Shown: positions 23,403 through 36,628 of the stretch, in pieces | Position numbering within the stretch: the stretch's first letter is position 1 | Layout: every line of letters starts with the position of its first letter | Assembly: GCA_000727475.1 (NCBI GenBank) | Contig: KL647303.1 | Coordinates: 2,482,773 to 2,546,772 of the forward strand | Length of the DNA: 64,000 nt | DNA from: Sarcocystis neurona | Taxonomy: Eukaryota > Apicomplexa > Conoidasida > Eucoccidiorida > Sarcocystidae | Direction: 5' to 3' | The notes under the pieces: generated by a model | Database searches by the model: none | Seen by the model: the letters and a program-made list of their open reading frames with translations, nothing else | What the model was told of the DNA's origin: nothing | Translations under genes and position numbers: made by a program

Positions 23403-23801
23403 ATGAAGATTCTGCTAAGAGATTTCTATAAATGTGTGGATACTGCTGCGTACACCTCCTTGCGCACGTCGTTCGATACATCCGGTTGTCTAACGACGCG
23501 CCCACGTGGTCTTTTCATGTGGCAGTGTGTAGGTCACCTGTGTACGATGGATATTCGAGACAAAAAGGCATATGTAAGCGCTATATCCTCCTTATATATA
23601 AACTTCGTAGACGGACATATATAGAGTGGGCCAGAGAGAAGAAGATCGCGTGGGGAAGAGAGAGAGCGGCCAGGACAGAACGCAGCAGTCGTCGAGCAAC
23701 ACTTGCCGTGCACAGACACTCGGCTAATAGACCTCATGCAATCGCTGAGCCAGAAGAAGGACTGGGAAGGCTTCTCAAAAAGAAGCACCTATCACAAGTA
23801 A
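23403..23801 (+). CDS. Compact two-exon gene, about 115 residues
   Basis: ATG at 23,403 opens 57 codons ending MDIRDKKAY at a perfect TAT|GTAAGC donor (23,573). After a 51-base intron ending ATATATAG, 23,625-23,801 continues in the same phase: a basic/acidic stretch (RRRSRGEERERPGQ), then an amphipathic helix with DTRLIDLMQSLSQKKDWEGF and TAA. An alternative acceptor 12 bases later would give a different frame that stops sooner, and a third frame is also open through the second exon. I prefer this model for its hydrophobic spacing. A donor (CACAA|GTAAAG) overlaps the stop, so more exons may follow. Function unknown. Confidence 0.45.
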
Positions 23802-24009
23802 AGCAAAACGTCGAAGCTCGGTAAGGTGTTCCTCTTCACCTGTAACACTCCACGTGACGTGCATAGACGTGCAGATGTGTGAAAACGAAGGGACAGCTGC
23901 TTCAGCCACGCCGGTGACCAGGGGTGTCCCTCTGTGTGCGTGTGTGTCTGTATATATATAGAGAGAGGGAAGACGATTCAAAGATAAATAGAGAGACGTG
24001 CAGGCATAC

Positions 24010-24300
24010 GGAGAAGCGTAGATATTCAAAAGTATCAAACGTGTACAATTCTGAGAAGGCGGGTAGTTCAAGTGCATATATACGTGAGTAGCCGCACATA
24101 TATTTACATATACAGCTGAGTCACGTGCGCGTGTATATACACATACATATATTTATGTACACCTACATAAACGGAGAGAGGCAAAGACATAGGGAGAAGA
24201 GTAGACATTCAGAGCAACAGTGTCAAACGTGTACATTTCTGAAAAGATGGGTAATTCAGCCGCACGTATATGTACATATATAAGTAGCGGCACATATATA
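24010..24300. repeat. Two-copy duplication, about 185-bp period
   Basis: Copies at about 24,010-24,105 and 24,192-24,300 share GGAGAAG.GTAGA.ATTCA, GTCAAACGTGTACA/ATCAAACGTGTACA, TTCTGA.AAG..GGGTA.TTCA and a GTAGC.GCACATATAT end. They lie in a 1.2-kb stretch (23,820-25,100) that has no supported exon and is otherwise TA microsatellite. Confidence 0.8.
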
Positions 24301-24437
24301 AATAGAAGTGAGTCAAATGCATGTACATATATATATATATGTATGCAAGTGGAAGCAGAAACGTGAGGTAGCTACACCTATACACATGCATACATATGTA
24401 TACACATTCATATGTAGGGAAGGGAGTAGCGTGTAAC

Positions 24438-24469
<32 letters not shown>

Positions 24470-25101
24470 GTTATACATATACATATGTATAGATAGAGTG
24501 ATACATAGATACATGTGCGTCCGAGTGAGGGTATCGACAAGAACGTAGAGAGCGAAACAGACTTGAAGACACCGTTGTACTAAGTGAGAGGAATTTCGAA
24601 TGAGGAACTGCACAGAGATATACACAAAGAGACAAGATAGCACGTCTGTCACTTGCAAATATGTACACAGACAGATACCCACACCAACTGTACACGTACG
24701 AGTACGCAGGGATAGATACACTTCCAAATATATCTTTTGGGCAGGACCTCACATGCTTGCAGACACAACTTACGTATACAGGAGTGTAGAATAACTAAAG
24801 AGCTATATAAAGGGAAAGAAGCGTCTGGCCTTCTTGCGCTACCTACCTGTATATGCACGTTGCCTACCTATCGATACAACTGTCTACCTACCTATACGTA
24901 TATCTTTATATATGCGTATGCATACGCAAAGAAGCGTGGGCACATGCGCGCAACTATTTCCACCTTGTACGCCAGTTAACAAGTGGACTGCAGCCAAACT
25001 TAAAAATTCTTATATGGTACAAACTTACTCGCGATTCCTCTTTCTGTATATATATATATATATCTGTGTGTATCTCTCTCTGGATAGATACTGATATTCT
25101 T

Positions 25102-27535
25102 TCAAACTACATAGGAAGGCTGACCGTAGCATCCGCCAACAACAAGGCCGAAACGTCCACCCACGCGGAGGGGCACAAAGAGGCGCCTCTGCACTGCCAC
25201 CTGCAGCTGTCGCAGCAGCAGCTGTTTTCTCGTATATATGCAGCGCTGCCTTTGCTGCTTCTGCTGTTGCTGCTGCTGCTGTTCCTGCCTTTGCTGTTGC
25301 TGCCGCTGCTTTTGCTCCTGCTGTCGTTTTTGTTCAACCAGTGGATCTGCTGCACCTTCTTTCCTCTTCCTCCTTTCCAGCCCCTCTGGCGTCTGCTTCT
25401 CTTCGAGCTTCCGCTGTTGCTCCTCTGCAAAGGAACACCCAGGAGTAGCTGCTTCTGCAGCAGCAGCAGCAGATGGAAGGAGTCTGCTTTGGGAAGCGGA
25501 CTCTTTTTGCTGCTGTTGCTGCTGCTGCTGCTTCCGCTGCCATGTTGCTGCTGCTGCTGCAGCTGCGGCGGATCGAACGAGACGCAACAGCCGCGCCTCT
25601 CTGCTGCGTGCTACGGTTCTTTCCCAATGTCGCAACGCCACGTCCTGTTGCTGCAGCTGCAGTGCCCGCTGCTGCAGCGTCTGTTCCTCAGCAGCCAGCC
25701 ACGCGAGCGTGCTCTTCTGCTGCTCCTTCGCTCCCTCCCGTTCCTGTTGCTGCTGTTCGCTCGCTTTTCGGGCTGCGGCCCGCTGTTGCCATCGCTCCTC
25801 GGATACGGGCTCTTCCTTCTCCTCGAAGCAGTGCTGCTGTCGCTGCCGCTGCATGCCGAGTCCCCGCAGCTGTCGAAGACGCTCGTCGGCCTCCTGCTGT
25901 TGCTCTGGCGGTGCAGGGGCTGAGAGAACTGCAGAAGCTGCATGTGGGGAAGCAGCAGCGGATATGGGTGGGCGTCCTGCCGCTGCTCGATCGTGTGCTG
26001 CTCCCTTGGCGTCTAACACTGCCGTAATTCGCCTCTTCAGAAGCTCTTGTCCTGGTGTCACTGCTGCTGCTGCTTTGTATGCTGCTGCTGCTTCTGCGGC
26101 TGTTGCTCCTATGTGGTGTGCCGCTGGAGCTGCGTCTGCGGTGGCCCTGGCATTTGCTGCTTCTGAGGCTGGCTCTGCTGCCGCATCTGCCGCTGCAGCA
26201 GCCTCCGCAGGATCTTGTGCCGCGGTCGCGGCGCCCTTTGTTGCTGCCGGTGCTTGTTCTTGGGCCGCCGCTGCGATGACTGCAGCAGCAGCGGCTGCAG
26301 CTGCTCGGGCTTCCCTCAGTTTCTGAATCAACCTGGCATGGTCGCGCAGCAGTACAAGATTTTCCTGTTGCTGCTGCAGCAGCTGCTGTCGCTTCTTCAG
26401 ACCGCAAAGCAAGCTGCCGCTGCCAAGCGTCAGGGGTCTGCAGTCACAGAGGAAGGAGGAAGAAATACTCCCGAAGACAAACCCAAACAGGAATCCTGCA
26501 CACAGCAAACGCGAACCAAGCAGGTACACGCGTTCCCGGTTATCTGCAGATTGAAATGTCGAAGCACGGGTATGCAAGACAAATGTTCACACAAGCATCG
26601 TTACGCCTGGATATACATATATATATGTATATATATATACGTGCACAGCCACGGGAGGGGCGAAGTAGCGTAAAACGACGCTGTTTGAATTGTGAAGACA
26701 AGTACTTGTAGATACACTGTGGAAGTATGCATGAACGTAGATATTTGTTCAGCCAGAAAGAAGAAAATCACAGGGAATATTAACAGGCCGAGATACGCAC
26801 GTATGTGTACGAGCGCTCTCCACCCCCCGCTCAAGACACCGGCAAGAAGCATTCCGGCGCTGTCTACGGAGCCCCTACTGAATTATCACGTCACACACGT
26901 ATACATATGTATAGCCACGTATACACATACATACGCATGCACATACATATATATATACGCGCGTATCGACGTGGGGACGTAAGTGTGGCCCAAATAATAC
27001 GAGGCATCCATATATGTATATATAGATACATAAATGTATAGTAACGTATACACGTACATACAAATACACAAATGTACATACACATATATATATATATGGA
27101 CGTGTGGATACGGCAATGTAGGTATGACCCAAATAATACAGGGCATGCATACATATACACATATATGTACAGCTACGTATACGCGTGCATCCACATACAC
27201 AAATATATATATAGGTACGTATCGATGTGGGAACGTAGATGTGGCCCAAGTAATACAGGACATATATATATATATATTTTTATAGCTACGTATACACATA
27301 CATACACCCACACACTTGTACATATAAATGGACGTATCGATATGGTGATGTAGGTCCGGCCCCAAAAGTACATGGCACACAGATATAGATACATATGTTT
27401 ACCGTGCATGCCCGCAGCCATCGCCGCGAGCATTCCGTCGCTGTCTTCATGTTCACGAAAGGGATTTTCGAAAGGAGAGAGCGTCGCGGCCCAGCGGTGC
27501 ACTGCGTCTCCGACGGAGGCGAAGAAATTCGACAT
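25102..27535 (-). CDS. Ala/Gln-rich coiled-coil protein, two exons
   Basis: Exon 1 starts at ATG 27,535-27,533 (ACAATGTCG) and reads MSNFFASVGDAVHRWAATLS, then an acidic stretch, to a GTAAAC donor after 27,403. The main exon begins at 26,437 after a strong TTCTCTGTGACTGCAG acceptor and is open to TAG at 25,102: a Gln-rich helix (KKRQQLLQQQQENLVLLRDH), an Ala-rich part, then long Arg/Gln/Glu coiled coil. It might instead be spliced at 25,200 (CTGCAG|GTGGCA). The exon 1 donor at 27,402 is out of phase with the main exon; a second donor at AT|GTATCT (about 27,394) fits, or a small exon lies between. Opposite-strand frames of 350-360 codons are Leu/Cys shadows. A structural or cytoskeletal role would fit but is not shown. 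Confidence 0.6.
26964..27372. repeat. Degenerate 115-135-bp repeat, four copies
   Basis: Copies start near 26,964, 27,100, 27,217 and 27,332. Each has a non-AT core like CGTATCGATGTGGGAACGTA followed by G/A-GTGTGGCCCAARTAATAC and GGCAT, separated by TATATG/GCTACGTATAC spacer. They lie in the intron of the minus-strand coiled-coil gene. Confidence 0.85.
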
Positions 27536-28010
27536 TGTGGGAGGGCAGTATTCAACCTCCTTGGAGAGCAAGAAAGACAAGTCCGCAGCGGAGACGCCTC
27601 TATCGTGACGTGGAGGCGAAGCGCGCTGTTCTGAGGAAGCTTCTTCGACGAAGCAAATAGAGATGAGGCTCTATTCTCAAGAAGTTTCACAGGCATATAG
27701 ACACGTCGGGGAACAGCCGTAACTCTGTCTGTGTGCGTAGAAGTATCTTTAATTAGAGAGTCGACGCCCGTCCTCCCCAAGGCGAGCGTGTCTATCTGCT
27801 AGGAGAAAGCGAGGAGACATCTTTCGTCGTGACACGCAGGGCCACTCACATATTGAAGTGCGACGTTATGCGCCAGCCCCGTTTTTACGTTAATATATAC
27901 ACATGTACGTCTTTATGCCGCCACCACACGCCATACCTAGCACGCTTCCACAAAACACGCTACACACATGCATACACATTTGCATGCTCGAGGCCACATC
28001 TGTCTCTATC

Positions 28011-28231
28011 TAACGTGCTTTTTCTGTGAGCGTCGCACCGGTGTCTTCATACTCGGCAGTGTCTGCTTCGTACTCAAAAAGATCTCTAAAAAGTAGGCTA
28101 CAAATAGGGACGCACACCAGAGGCGGCTCGTCAGGATCGAACGGACCCGCCACGCACACACACACGTACATACACATACATATACACATAAATTTATACA
28201 TTTTATGTACGGCCATGACCACCTCTCTCAT
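28011..28231 (-). other. Possible small minus-strand coding exon
   Basis: A minus frame of 73 codons begins with a run of Met/Cys/Val read from a TG/TATG microsatellite and continues into an acidic, protein-like end (DLFEYEADTAEYEDTGATLT, then EKAR and stop). No AG acceptor sits at the junction, so either the microsatellite is translated as a hydrophobic helix or the frame is chance. The plus strand over the same bases gives a Ser-rich frame. Confidence 0.25.
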
Positions 28232-28989
28232 TGTGAGGTGTGGAGTGATTGAGAATTGATAGACAGGAGAAAAGCGCTCTCTAAATCAAGGAGCTTCTCG
28301 TGACTCCACGACCATCTTCCTGACACACACGCACATACGACAATATTCCTAGACACACATCTCTCTTCGGGCGCCCGATGGTACAGGAGTTTCTTTGAAG
28401 GGACGAAAACGAAAGTGTGTACCTGTTTGATAGAGAGAAATGACTCCCTGCAAGCGAACACACACAAGCACACAGGTGGAACTGGAGAGAACCCTCTCTG
28501 ACAAATCCAGATATGTACACAAAAGAGGTCTGTGAACGCCTCCTGTACTCCTTTCGTTTCGAAAAGCTTGGGCCCTGGAGTGCAGCAAACGTCTGCGACC
28601 GTTCTCCATGGTGCGCACCTTCAGAATACAGAAACGCGTCAAGAAAGGCGGCTCTGCTGTTGCCGTCGAAATAGAGTGGCTACGGCTGCCGACGGGAGGA
28701 GATAAGAGACTTGCAAATGAGTCCAGCAAAAGGCAAAGGCAAATCTCGTCGCAGCAGAGAGCCGCAGCATTTGTCTTCCTTTGAGTCGAATGTTTTTTGC
28801 AGCGGCACATCAAGGCTGCCGGGCTGGAAAAAGACGGCTCGTTAAAACGACAGGTGCCACACCTTGTGAAGTAGCATAAGCGTCTTGAGGTCTCAACTGG
28901 TGTGCAACGGTGAAGAGGAACTGCGTCACAGAGAAAGAACTGCTGCAGAGGGTCTCCAAAAGAAAACGTCACTCCTTCTGCAGGACTCT

Positions 28990-31900
28990 CTGTGGTACAC
29001 CTCGCACGAATCTACGAAGAAACGCTTGGGTGTGTAGAGTGTGAAGTTCCCCCGGCGGACGGGACTCTGCGGAAACTGCGCTAATCTTTGCGTATAACTA
29101 CGTCGAGCGGAGAACAGGGGAAAGAGTCTGTTGATAAGGAGAGATCTTCAACTGCGGACGGAAACAAGTGCCTTTTTTACAAAATCGACGTTGAAAAATA
29201 CTACCCCCAGTTACGATGAGGTCCTCTGGGGCACACACGCACTACGGAAGATCCAGTGACGTAGGTGGGTGGGGTGGACTTTTGAAATAGATTTGCTATA
29301 ATACGCAAGGACACACAGCTCTATGAAACTCTGAAGGGTAAACAAATAGGTTTATGTGTGCCGTAGATCGAATTATGGAAGACAGATTATTATACATTTT
29401 ATTCGTGTAAACGCAATTGTGTTCACATCTGTGTAGACGCCTCGAGATGGGCAAAGAGGCCGGGAGAGACGTGTTTTGAGCATTCGACGGTAACTTGACT
29501 GCCTACGGAAGTCAAGGACAATCTGCGTCAACAGGAGGCAGGAAGCTCTCTTCTTGTAATGAAGAATCGAAGATCAAGTCTACCGCCGTGCAGAAACGTT
29601 ATCACTTGCACTCTCCTGGAAATGCACTTTTTCAGTAGGACAGAAACGCACTACAAAGCCGAGACTTCCCCTTGCTCACTTTTGAACGGTAGAACTTGGG
29701 AAATCAAGTGTGTGCGAAAAGAGCAGATGCTGCTCTTCGCACACGAAAAGAACTGCGAAAGAGAACGTTCATGAACTTGCACAACGTAAACGTCTTCAAC
29801 TTGGGGTAACAGGCTTCGAGAAGAGTCCTTGTTGTTCAGAGACGGATATCGGCATTCAACCGAAAAAGAAAAGCATTCGGAGGAAATCAACAGCAAAAAT
29901 GAGGACGGTGGTGAAGTTGCCCGTAACGCGTATATCGGTATATACCAGTACGTGAGAGGGAAAAATGTGTATCCACCTACAGAGAGAGATCGGCCGGAAG
30001 AACACGAAGATATGCCTGGTTCAAAAAGGAGACTCGATTACCGCATGGACCACCATACGGAGAACACCGCTAGACCTGAAACTGCATTTCGTTCCTACTA
30101 AAATCGGAAGTAGTTCGCCCGTCGGACGGGCAGAACTCCGCTTTACACGCTCGTGGGAGGCCGTGTTTGAGGCAAGACGAAGTGAATTCGTCGTACATCC
30201 GTTGGTTGCCTCGCTACGCGGAGCGGCTCTCCACAGAGGCAACTGTACATAGCAGGATGACAAGCGTCTTTTGTCAAGGCTAAATTTCGCAAAAAGGCGC
30301 GAAACGGTTGCAATGCTTTGTTAATTTCAGGTACCTGGCGCAGGTAAGCCGAAAGTACTCCAACTTTCATTTTCGGTAAAAGGTTAACTAAACGCGGTGT
30401 GCACAGAGATCAAATAACGAGATCCGCGTGTGTGTACTCAAGCATTCTGAAAGTTTGAGGCGTCTAGTTAGTGTGGAGGTCTGGTGTTCAGGGGAAAGTG
30501 TTGGAAATGTAGAGTGGAACTGTACAGTGTGTATAAACCAACCTTGTCAGCCATCTCCTTCATACGGACTGATATGTGAAAGATGCCCTTGACGCATGGA
30601 AATCACGTGAAATGTAATGCAGCAGAAACACTGAGGCAATTTCGAGCTTACAGACAAGATGTAACGGGAAAAACCCGTCATGCATGCGCTACCCCGAAGA
30701 CTACCTACGTCAGAGCCGTCGATGTGTGCGCAGAGGCACCTACCTACGTTCAGCTGTCCGCCCAGCTACTTCCAAATATCAAAATTTCAATTTCCTCCCA
30801 CCGTAAAAAAGAGCGCCGAACCACATTTGCAATTATTTTCTAACGTGGCCACGTTCAGTAGGCGCTGGGTGCCACGCGTGTGTATGTCGCATGCAACCGG
30901 CTTTGCAGCGGTGATGAGAACAGAGGAAAAAGATAAGATTTAACGGAGCGGGGAATCGAAGGGGGAGGTGAAGAAGAAAAGTGATGTGTCCTTCTCCAAA
31001 GTTGTGGCTGGCTGCGGCCTTGGGGCAAAAAATGGGGTAGGCTGCCGCGTTGGAACCCAATCCACGAATCACTATGTGGATGTGCGTGCACACAAGCGTA
31101 TACGTTGCACGGTTGTAATTTACAGACATATATATATGCGTACGGTGTACACGGAGTAGCCATTTGCACGAAAGAACCAGAAAACTTGACTTGATAAATG
31201 CGTGTCTATGAGATATGTACTTCTGTATTGATAGGTAAGGACGTGTACGCCAACATACATTTACGCATACAAGGAGAAACTGACACGGCGGGACACTGGT
31301 GGGGAACACATCCATCTACACGTACAGCGGTTTTCATGGTGTGCCCAGCCTGACAAACCTACATTTGTGTAGACATTTCTTGGCGTTTGTAGTACTGTGT
31401 TCTCCAACCATCTGACTATTTATGTACCTGTCGGTGAATAAGGAGTGTATGATCGTATTTGTTCACGTATCCAGATGCCTGTGTTCCCCAAAGCTATAGC
31501 CGTTTATGTACGTATAGGCGAGAACGGGGTATATACGCGTATATTTTACGTACCCACCTACAGTATGCGGCAGGAGGGATGCACTCTGCCCCATAAGAGT
31601 ACTTGTACACAAGAATACGCTCTGGAAGCGCTGCACTCTACTCCGCACGAGTACACGTCAACACGAATACATTCTGTGTGCCATGGCTGCAACAAGAACA
31701 CGACCGTCACAAGGCGCAGAAAAGAGGCTCTGGAGTTCTCGCTCTGATCTCTATGGAAACAGCCCGGCGGCGAAATCCAAAAGTGGTCGTGAATGGCGCA
31801 GTGCATGCTCGCAGTATAATACGCAGTCTTGTGGACACACGTACGTTGAAATATCTGGGGAGCCAGTTTATTCCACATTGCGTAAGGGTCTCGTTTTAGA

Positions 31901-33701
31901 AGGACGCAGCTGTACACACACGTAGATATACATACATTAATATGTATATTTGACTTTTGGTTAAGCGGCTGTACTCGAAGCATGACAAATTCGCACGTAC
32001 GCCTTGTACAGCTGCATTTCTGCTCATTGTCTAACCATTCCAATGGGCACACGTGGACGGAGGTCGACACTGACCCTCTTGCGAAAACATATACTCTCAC
32101 GCAGATAAACGTGCACACCTGCCCGCTGGGAACGTGGGGACATACTCACGTATGTGCGTCTGCGTGTATACACAGGTGAATGTACGCGTGCTGACGAACA
32201 GTCACTTAAACCCATGTGGTTGGTAAAAGCACACGTAGTTGCGCTCTGTCGCACACAAGTGGAGTCACCTGTTTACGTTTTTACCTACGTCTACGCGAGC
32301 GTAAACACGCTCGCATAGATGCCTCCATTCCAGCACACCTGCGTGTGCATGTGAGCATCCTTTTATACGCAGCACATACACCCTTCAGGAAAAAAATTTC
32401 ATGCACCCTTCCGTAGAGACACGTAGATTCTTTTCAGCAGTAGATTCAAACACAACCTTGCGTCCATACTTACGCGATTGCAGACCTGCAGAAAGTTGAC
32501 GAAACACACACGCACACATACGCACATACAAACACACACAAACATGCATACCACACAATTACACGTTCTTACCTACTTCACACAAGTTGACACTTGCAGA
32601 CACGTACTCACCTCAGTATACGTAAAGATGTACTCACAGGTATGATGGTGAGTAGTTCGCACAGGTCCATTCATGCGTAATTGTATGTGTGGACCCACCG
32701 ATGTACACCCCCATGCACGGATGCTTACACACATACCAACTCACGTATACGATCAGGCATCGTCTAATGTTTACACGCGTGTCGCTCATGACACGTCAGT
32801 ACGCGTGCACCGGCACTCAAATACATAAGTTTGTTGACCCTGGAAAACCTCATACACACAAGCCGATCTAAAAACTCACACAACAGTGACGGACTCAATT
32901 ACACTGAACGCAGGCTGAGCCGCAGTACGTAAGCAGCTGCAAACGCACCAAGCTTGCGGCACAGTAATAATAATCACTGGAATACGTTCACAGCGTCTCC
33001 TAGTATTTGATCGAGGAGGGAACCTCGGTGCTACGTTTGAAGTGGTAAGTTCCCTTTCTGAATCCTTAAATGGGCGCGTGTGCTTCTCGCAGGTTTGCGA
33101 GAGGATATCAAATGTGTATCGACTTGCTTGATAATGCAGCACACCCGGAGTACTTGTAGGCTCGAGAGTCCAATTCTTTTTTCGCAAAGAAAATATTTGT
33201 TGAGTTTGCAATTCTACGTGTATTTCACTGGTCGCAGTTGCCGCGATCCCGTCCACAATGCACGAAACGCAGTTCTTGATTTTTTGCCGTCAGACTAAAG
33301 GAACATAGAAACGTCAGTCCGGCCAAAAGCTTGTGCACGTGAAACGCCCTACTCATGCCATCAAGGCTTTTCCTTAACATATACATTGAGTTCGGTTTCT
33401 CCGCCTCTATACTCATGTAAAGGTGTACACGTCTTAGATAGGAGGAGAAAGAGAACCGTATTTAAACTTCCCGTCTATCTGTGAACACACGGGTATGATA
33501 AGCAGCACTCGGACCCTCGTTGCAGCTGGGAGTAGGTGACCCGTGTCATGGTGCATTGTTTGAACAAGCAGTTGTGCCCAATCGCTTGGTGCTCCGACAG
33601 CGCGTAAGTAATAACGTTTCTCGAACGTGGCCACAAATTAGTCCACGGTGAAACCATATCATATTGTGGAAATGCTTCTGCAAATTTGATAATGTATTTG
33701 T

Positions 33702-33744
<43 letters not shown>

Positions 33745-36600
33745 CGGTCGCCCGTCGAATCTTTTTTGCGTTACCAGCAAGGGGGATAGGAAAGCAACTG
33801 GAAAGTGACTCCAGAGTTGCGAGTCTGCGCCAAGAAGAAACGAATCTTGTAGAAGGTTCCGAGTGCCCATCAGATCTTTGGTGTAAGAACACTCATGCAG
33901 ATGCGATGCTACTCGCTCACATATATGCTCACACATGCAGACACAGTGAACTGTGTAACAATTGCGTCCTGGGAATAGATGCCTTCTTGAATCCTGTAGA
34001 GTGGATACACATATTTGTTTCTCGTTTACCTCACCTGTAAGCTCCTAAAAGTCCAACCGTATGGCAAAATCTTTAGCAAAAAGTGGACGTCCGTGTTTTG
34101 CTATCTTCTCTCTTCAACGGATGAAACAATGGTATATTCGTGCAGGTTCCAAATGAACAATTTGACTGTATGCGCCATATACTCATATGTATATATATAC
34201 ATATATATGCTAGTCAACAATTACGGTGAACATGCGTAAATGCAGCGAACAAGTTCAATTCTGGGTGGCATGTACATTTCGAGCTGAGGGCACTTTCATA
34301 TTTGAGAAATTCAGTGCACAATGTGCAATGTAGTAGTGCTAGATGGGTTTCCATGAGATGGGGGTACCAATGCGACATTTTTCGTGAAGTGAAGTCGGAC
34401 AAAACGTGCAACGTACTGCACGTGGAGAAACGCCATCCGTGTTACACGCGCGTGAGGAGGCAAGCCGCCAGCAGCTACACCGCGGGCTTGAAAATTGAGC
34501 TATTCATAGAGCGGTGCAGAGCGAGTAATGCAAAAGTCGTGGTGTTTTCAAGTGCACCTTTGCAGCAGCATTGTGGTGTAGCGAACGAAAGTCAGCCACT
34601 CACGCAGTTTTTCATTTCATTGACAGCCGTATCTGAAAGAGTTCTTGCAGCCAGCAGAAGGTAAACTGCAGCAGCTACAAGGCTGTAGGCATTGCGGCTT
34701 GTTCACTTCCACGTACGACTTCTGAAACAGTGTACCAAACCTGCGTCTTCTCTTCCAAAAGAGAAAGAATTGCCTACTGCGCTGGTGTTGAGCTTGACTG
34801 AAGTAGAAGCAAATGTCTGCTCGAACATGTCTCACACATGATGGGAACCTCGTCTTTGACTGTAACAGAAAGAATCTTCTCGCTAGAAAAGTGTATCTGC
34901 ACTGTCTTAATGTAGCTGTGTACCTCCTGCGTCTCACAGCAGAAAGCTGAAGAAAGCCTCATGCGGGCGCACTCTGCCTGCGATGCTCCGAGTCATGTCG
35001 CCTGCATAATTTTGCACCAGTTAATTATTCTTCATTATTCCTTTTAACCTCACTATACACGCGCCACAGGCGAACGACTTCTTTTGCCACCAACAGCAAA
35101 CCAGCAGGAGCACGGCACTCATCCTGTCCGCTCAGGTAGGCTCTGGCGAGTCGGCTTTATGTACCGGTGGTCAGCGTTCTTAGGTATGGTTTTGCCTGTC
35201 GGTTTTCGCATTGTTGGCTAATGAACACGTGCGCACGTGGGCACAAGTGCTTGTGGGACTTCTTTTGGCATGGTGAGATATGTGTGCTGTTTCAAGACGC
35301 CGACAATGGAACATCAGTTGTAATTGCGTGTAACTTTTTGCTACGACCGCGCAGCACACTAGTACGGCTTCCTCTGTCGTCAGTACTCGCTGTCAGCGCC
35401 AATTTTTACCATTTCCGTCTAGTGGCCTGTGCTCTCTTCGTGTTTAACCGTATGGTCAGATTGTTCTTGTGAGGTGGACTGTTCGGCCGCTTGGCGAACT
35501 CTTTTGGAGGTCTCTACAGTGTTTGAAGACCACTGGCGTAAAAGTGCGTACGTCCACCCATCCTGACGTAAAGGTGCCTGCCTTCACTCACGCTTCTGTG
35601 CTGCCCTGTGTGCAGCCAAGGGATCAGATGACGTGGATATACTTATGTAAATGCGAACCGAAGGAATTTACGGGCATTCATGCGGATGTGTGAGTCGCAG
35701 AACGTATGGCGTGTTTTAGGACAAATGCATACATGAGATTTCTGCAGTTTGTCAGTGTCAGTCTTCCCTTCAGCACGAGCAGAAAGATGATGATCGTTTA
35801 CGCTGAAGTCTTCAGTTCTTACGCACAATGGAGATCGCCGTTGTAGAAGCCCTGTGGTCTCCAGTGCAGCCGCAACTTTGCAGCCGCTACGCAGCATCTG
35901 TGGGGCGGTGAGTGCCATTACACTGTGGGTCAAAGAGTGCATCTGGGTTGGCTGCAGGTCCCACAGGCCTTAAGGCGCTTGAAAGCTCTTCTTCCCTACT
36001 TTTAAGCAGTGTTTCCTCCCACTAGGCATCGGATTTCGAGTAGGCGGCCGCCGAAGTTTGCCGCCGCATCTTATGCTAGAGCTCAAGTAAGCCGCTGTTT
36101 CGCGCGCTGCTCAGTAAGTAAATGAGGCTGGTGTTTGGATGAACCACTCACTATCGTCAATATTCGGCCCCAGAGCATGTGCTGGCCTTCTTCGTCCGGT
36201 GTGTAGTCACCGGATTTCCCCCCGCATTTCATTCTTTCGTCCTACGGGGGTGAGCAGAAAGAGATTGGCGGCCGGGGTTGCAGTTGGATGCTTGTTACAG
36301 CAGCAGTGCTGCGTGTGAATTTGTGTGTATCGCGTGATGTGACAGGCAGCCGCAGAACACAAGCAATCAAATCGAAGAGTGTAAAGAGGTCCTTATCAGT
36401 CTAGCTCACACCTATATCGCAACAGTGGCAGGTCATATACACTCTTCCTTCGTGAAATCGAGCAGACAAGCAGGCTCGTTGCAACAGAGGCAGTTCGCGT
36501 TATCTGTGCCTGACGTTCACTTTCACGCAGTAAAAGCGCGGCAGCCTAGCAGCAGCCGCAGACGTGGCGTCTTTGCGGGGTAGAGATATATCACGGAGTC
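28990..36600. other. Unique sequence without a supported gene
   Basis: Base composition is balanced and TA microsatellites almost vanish here, apart from a TG tract at 33,700-33,742. Open frames up to about 186 codons occur on both strands, none with clear splice sites or recognisable domains. A short direct repeat of about 45 bases is visible at 31,579-31,623 and 31,631-31,675. The last part may hold the promoter and 5' untranslated region of the TPR gene. Confidence 0.5.
33700..33742. repeat. TG dinucleotide microsatellite
   Basis: About 20 TG units with one TT interruption. This is the longest simple repeat between 29 and 42 kb. Confidence 0.95.
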
Positions 36601-36628
36601 TACTTTCCACATAACCGCAGCAGCCGAA

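Noticed and set aside
24853..26326. Plus-strand open frames of over 350 codons, Leu- and Cys-rich
   Set aside because: They are the reverse strand of the Ala/Gln coiled-coil exon at 25,102-26,437; Leu and Cys runs come from CTG/TGC triplets, and a strong acceptor supports the minus strand.
28349..28972. Minus-strand open frame of 207 codons, and plus-strand candidate exons over 28,510-28,860
   Set aside because: The minus frame begins at GTG and has no splice sites; the plus pieces could not be joined in phase. A gene here remains possible but is unsupported.
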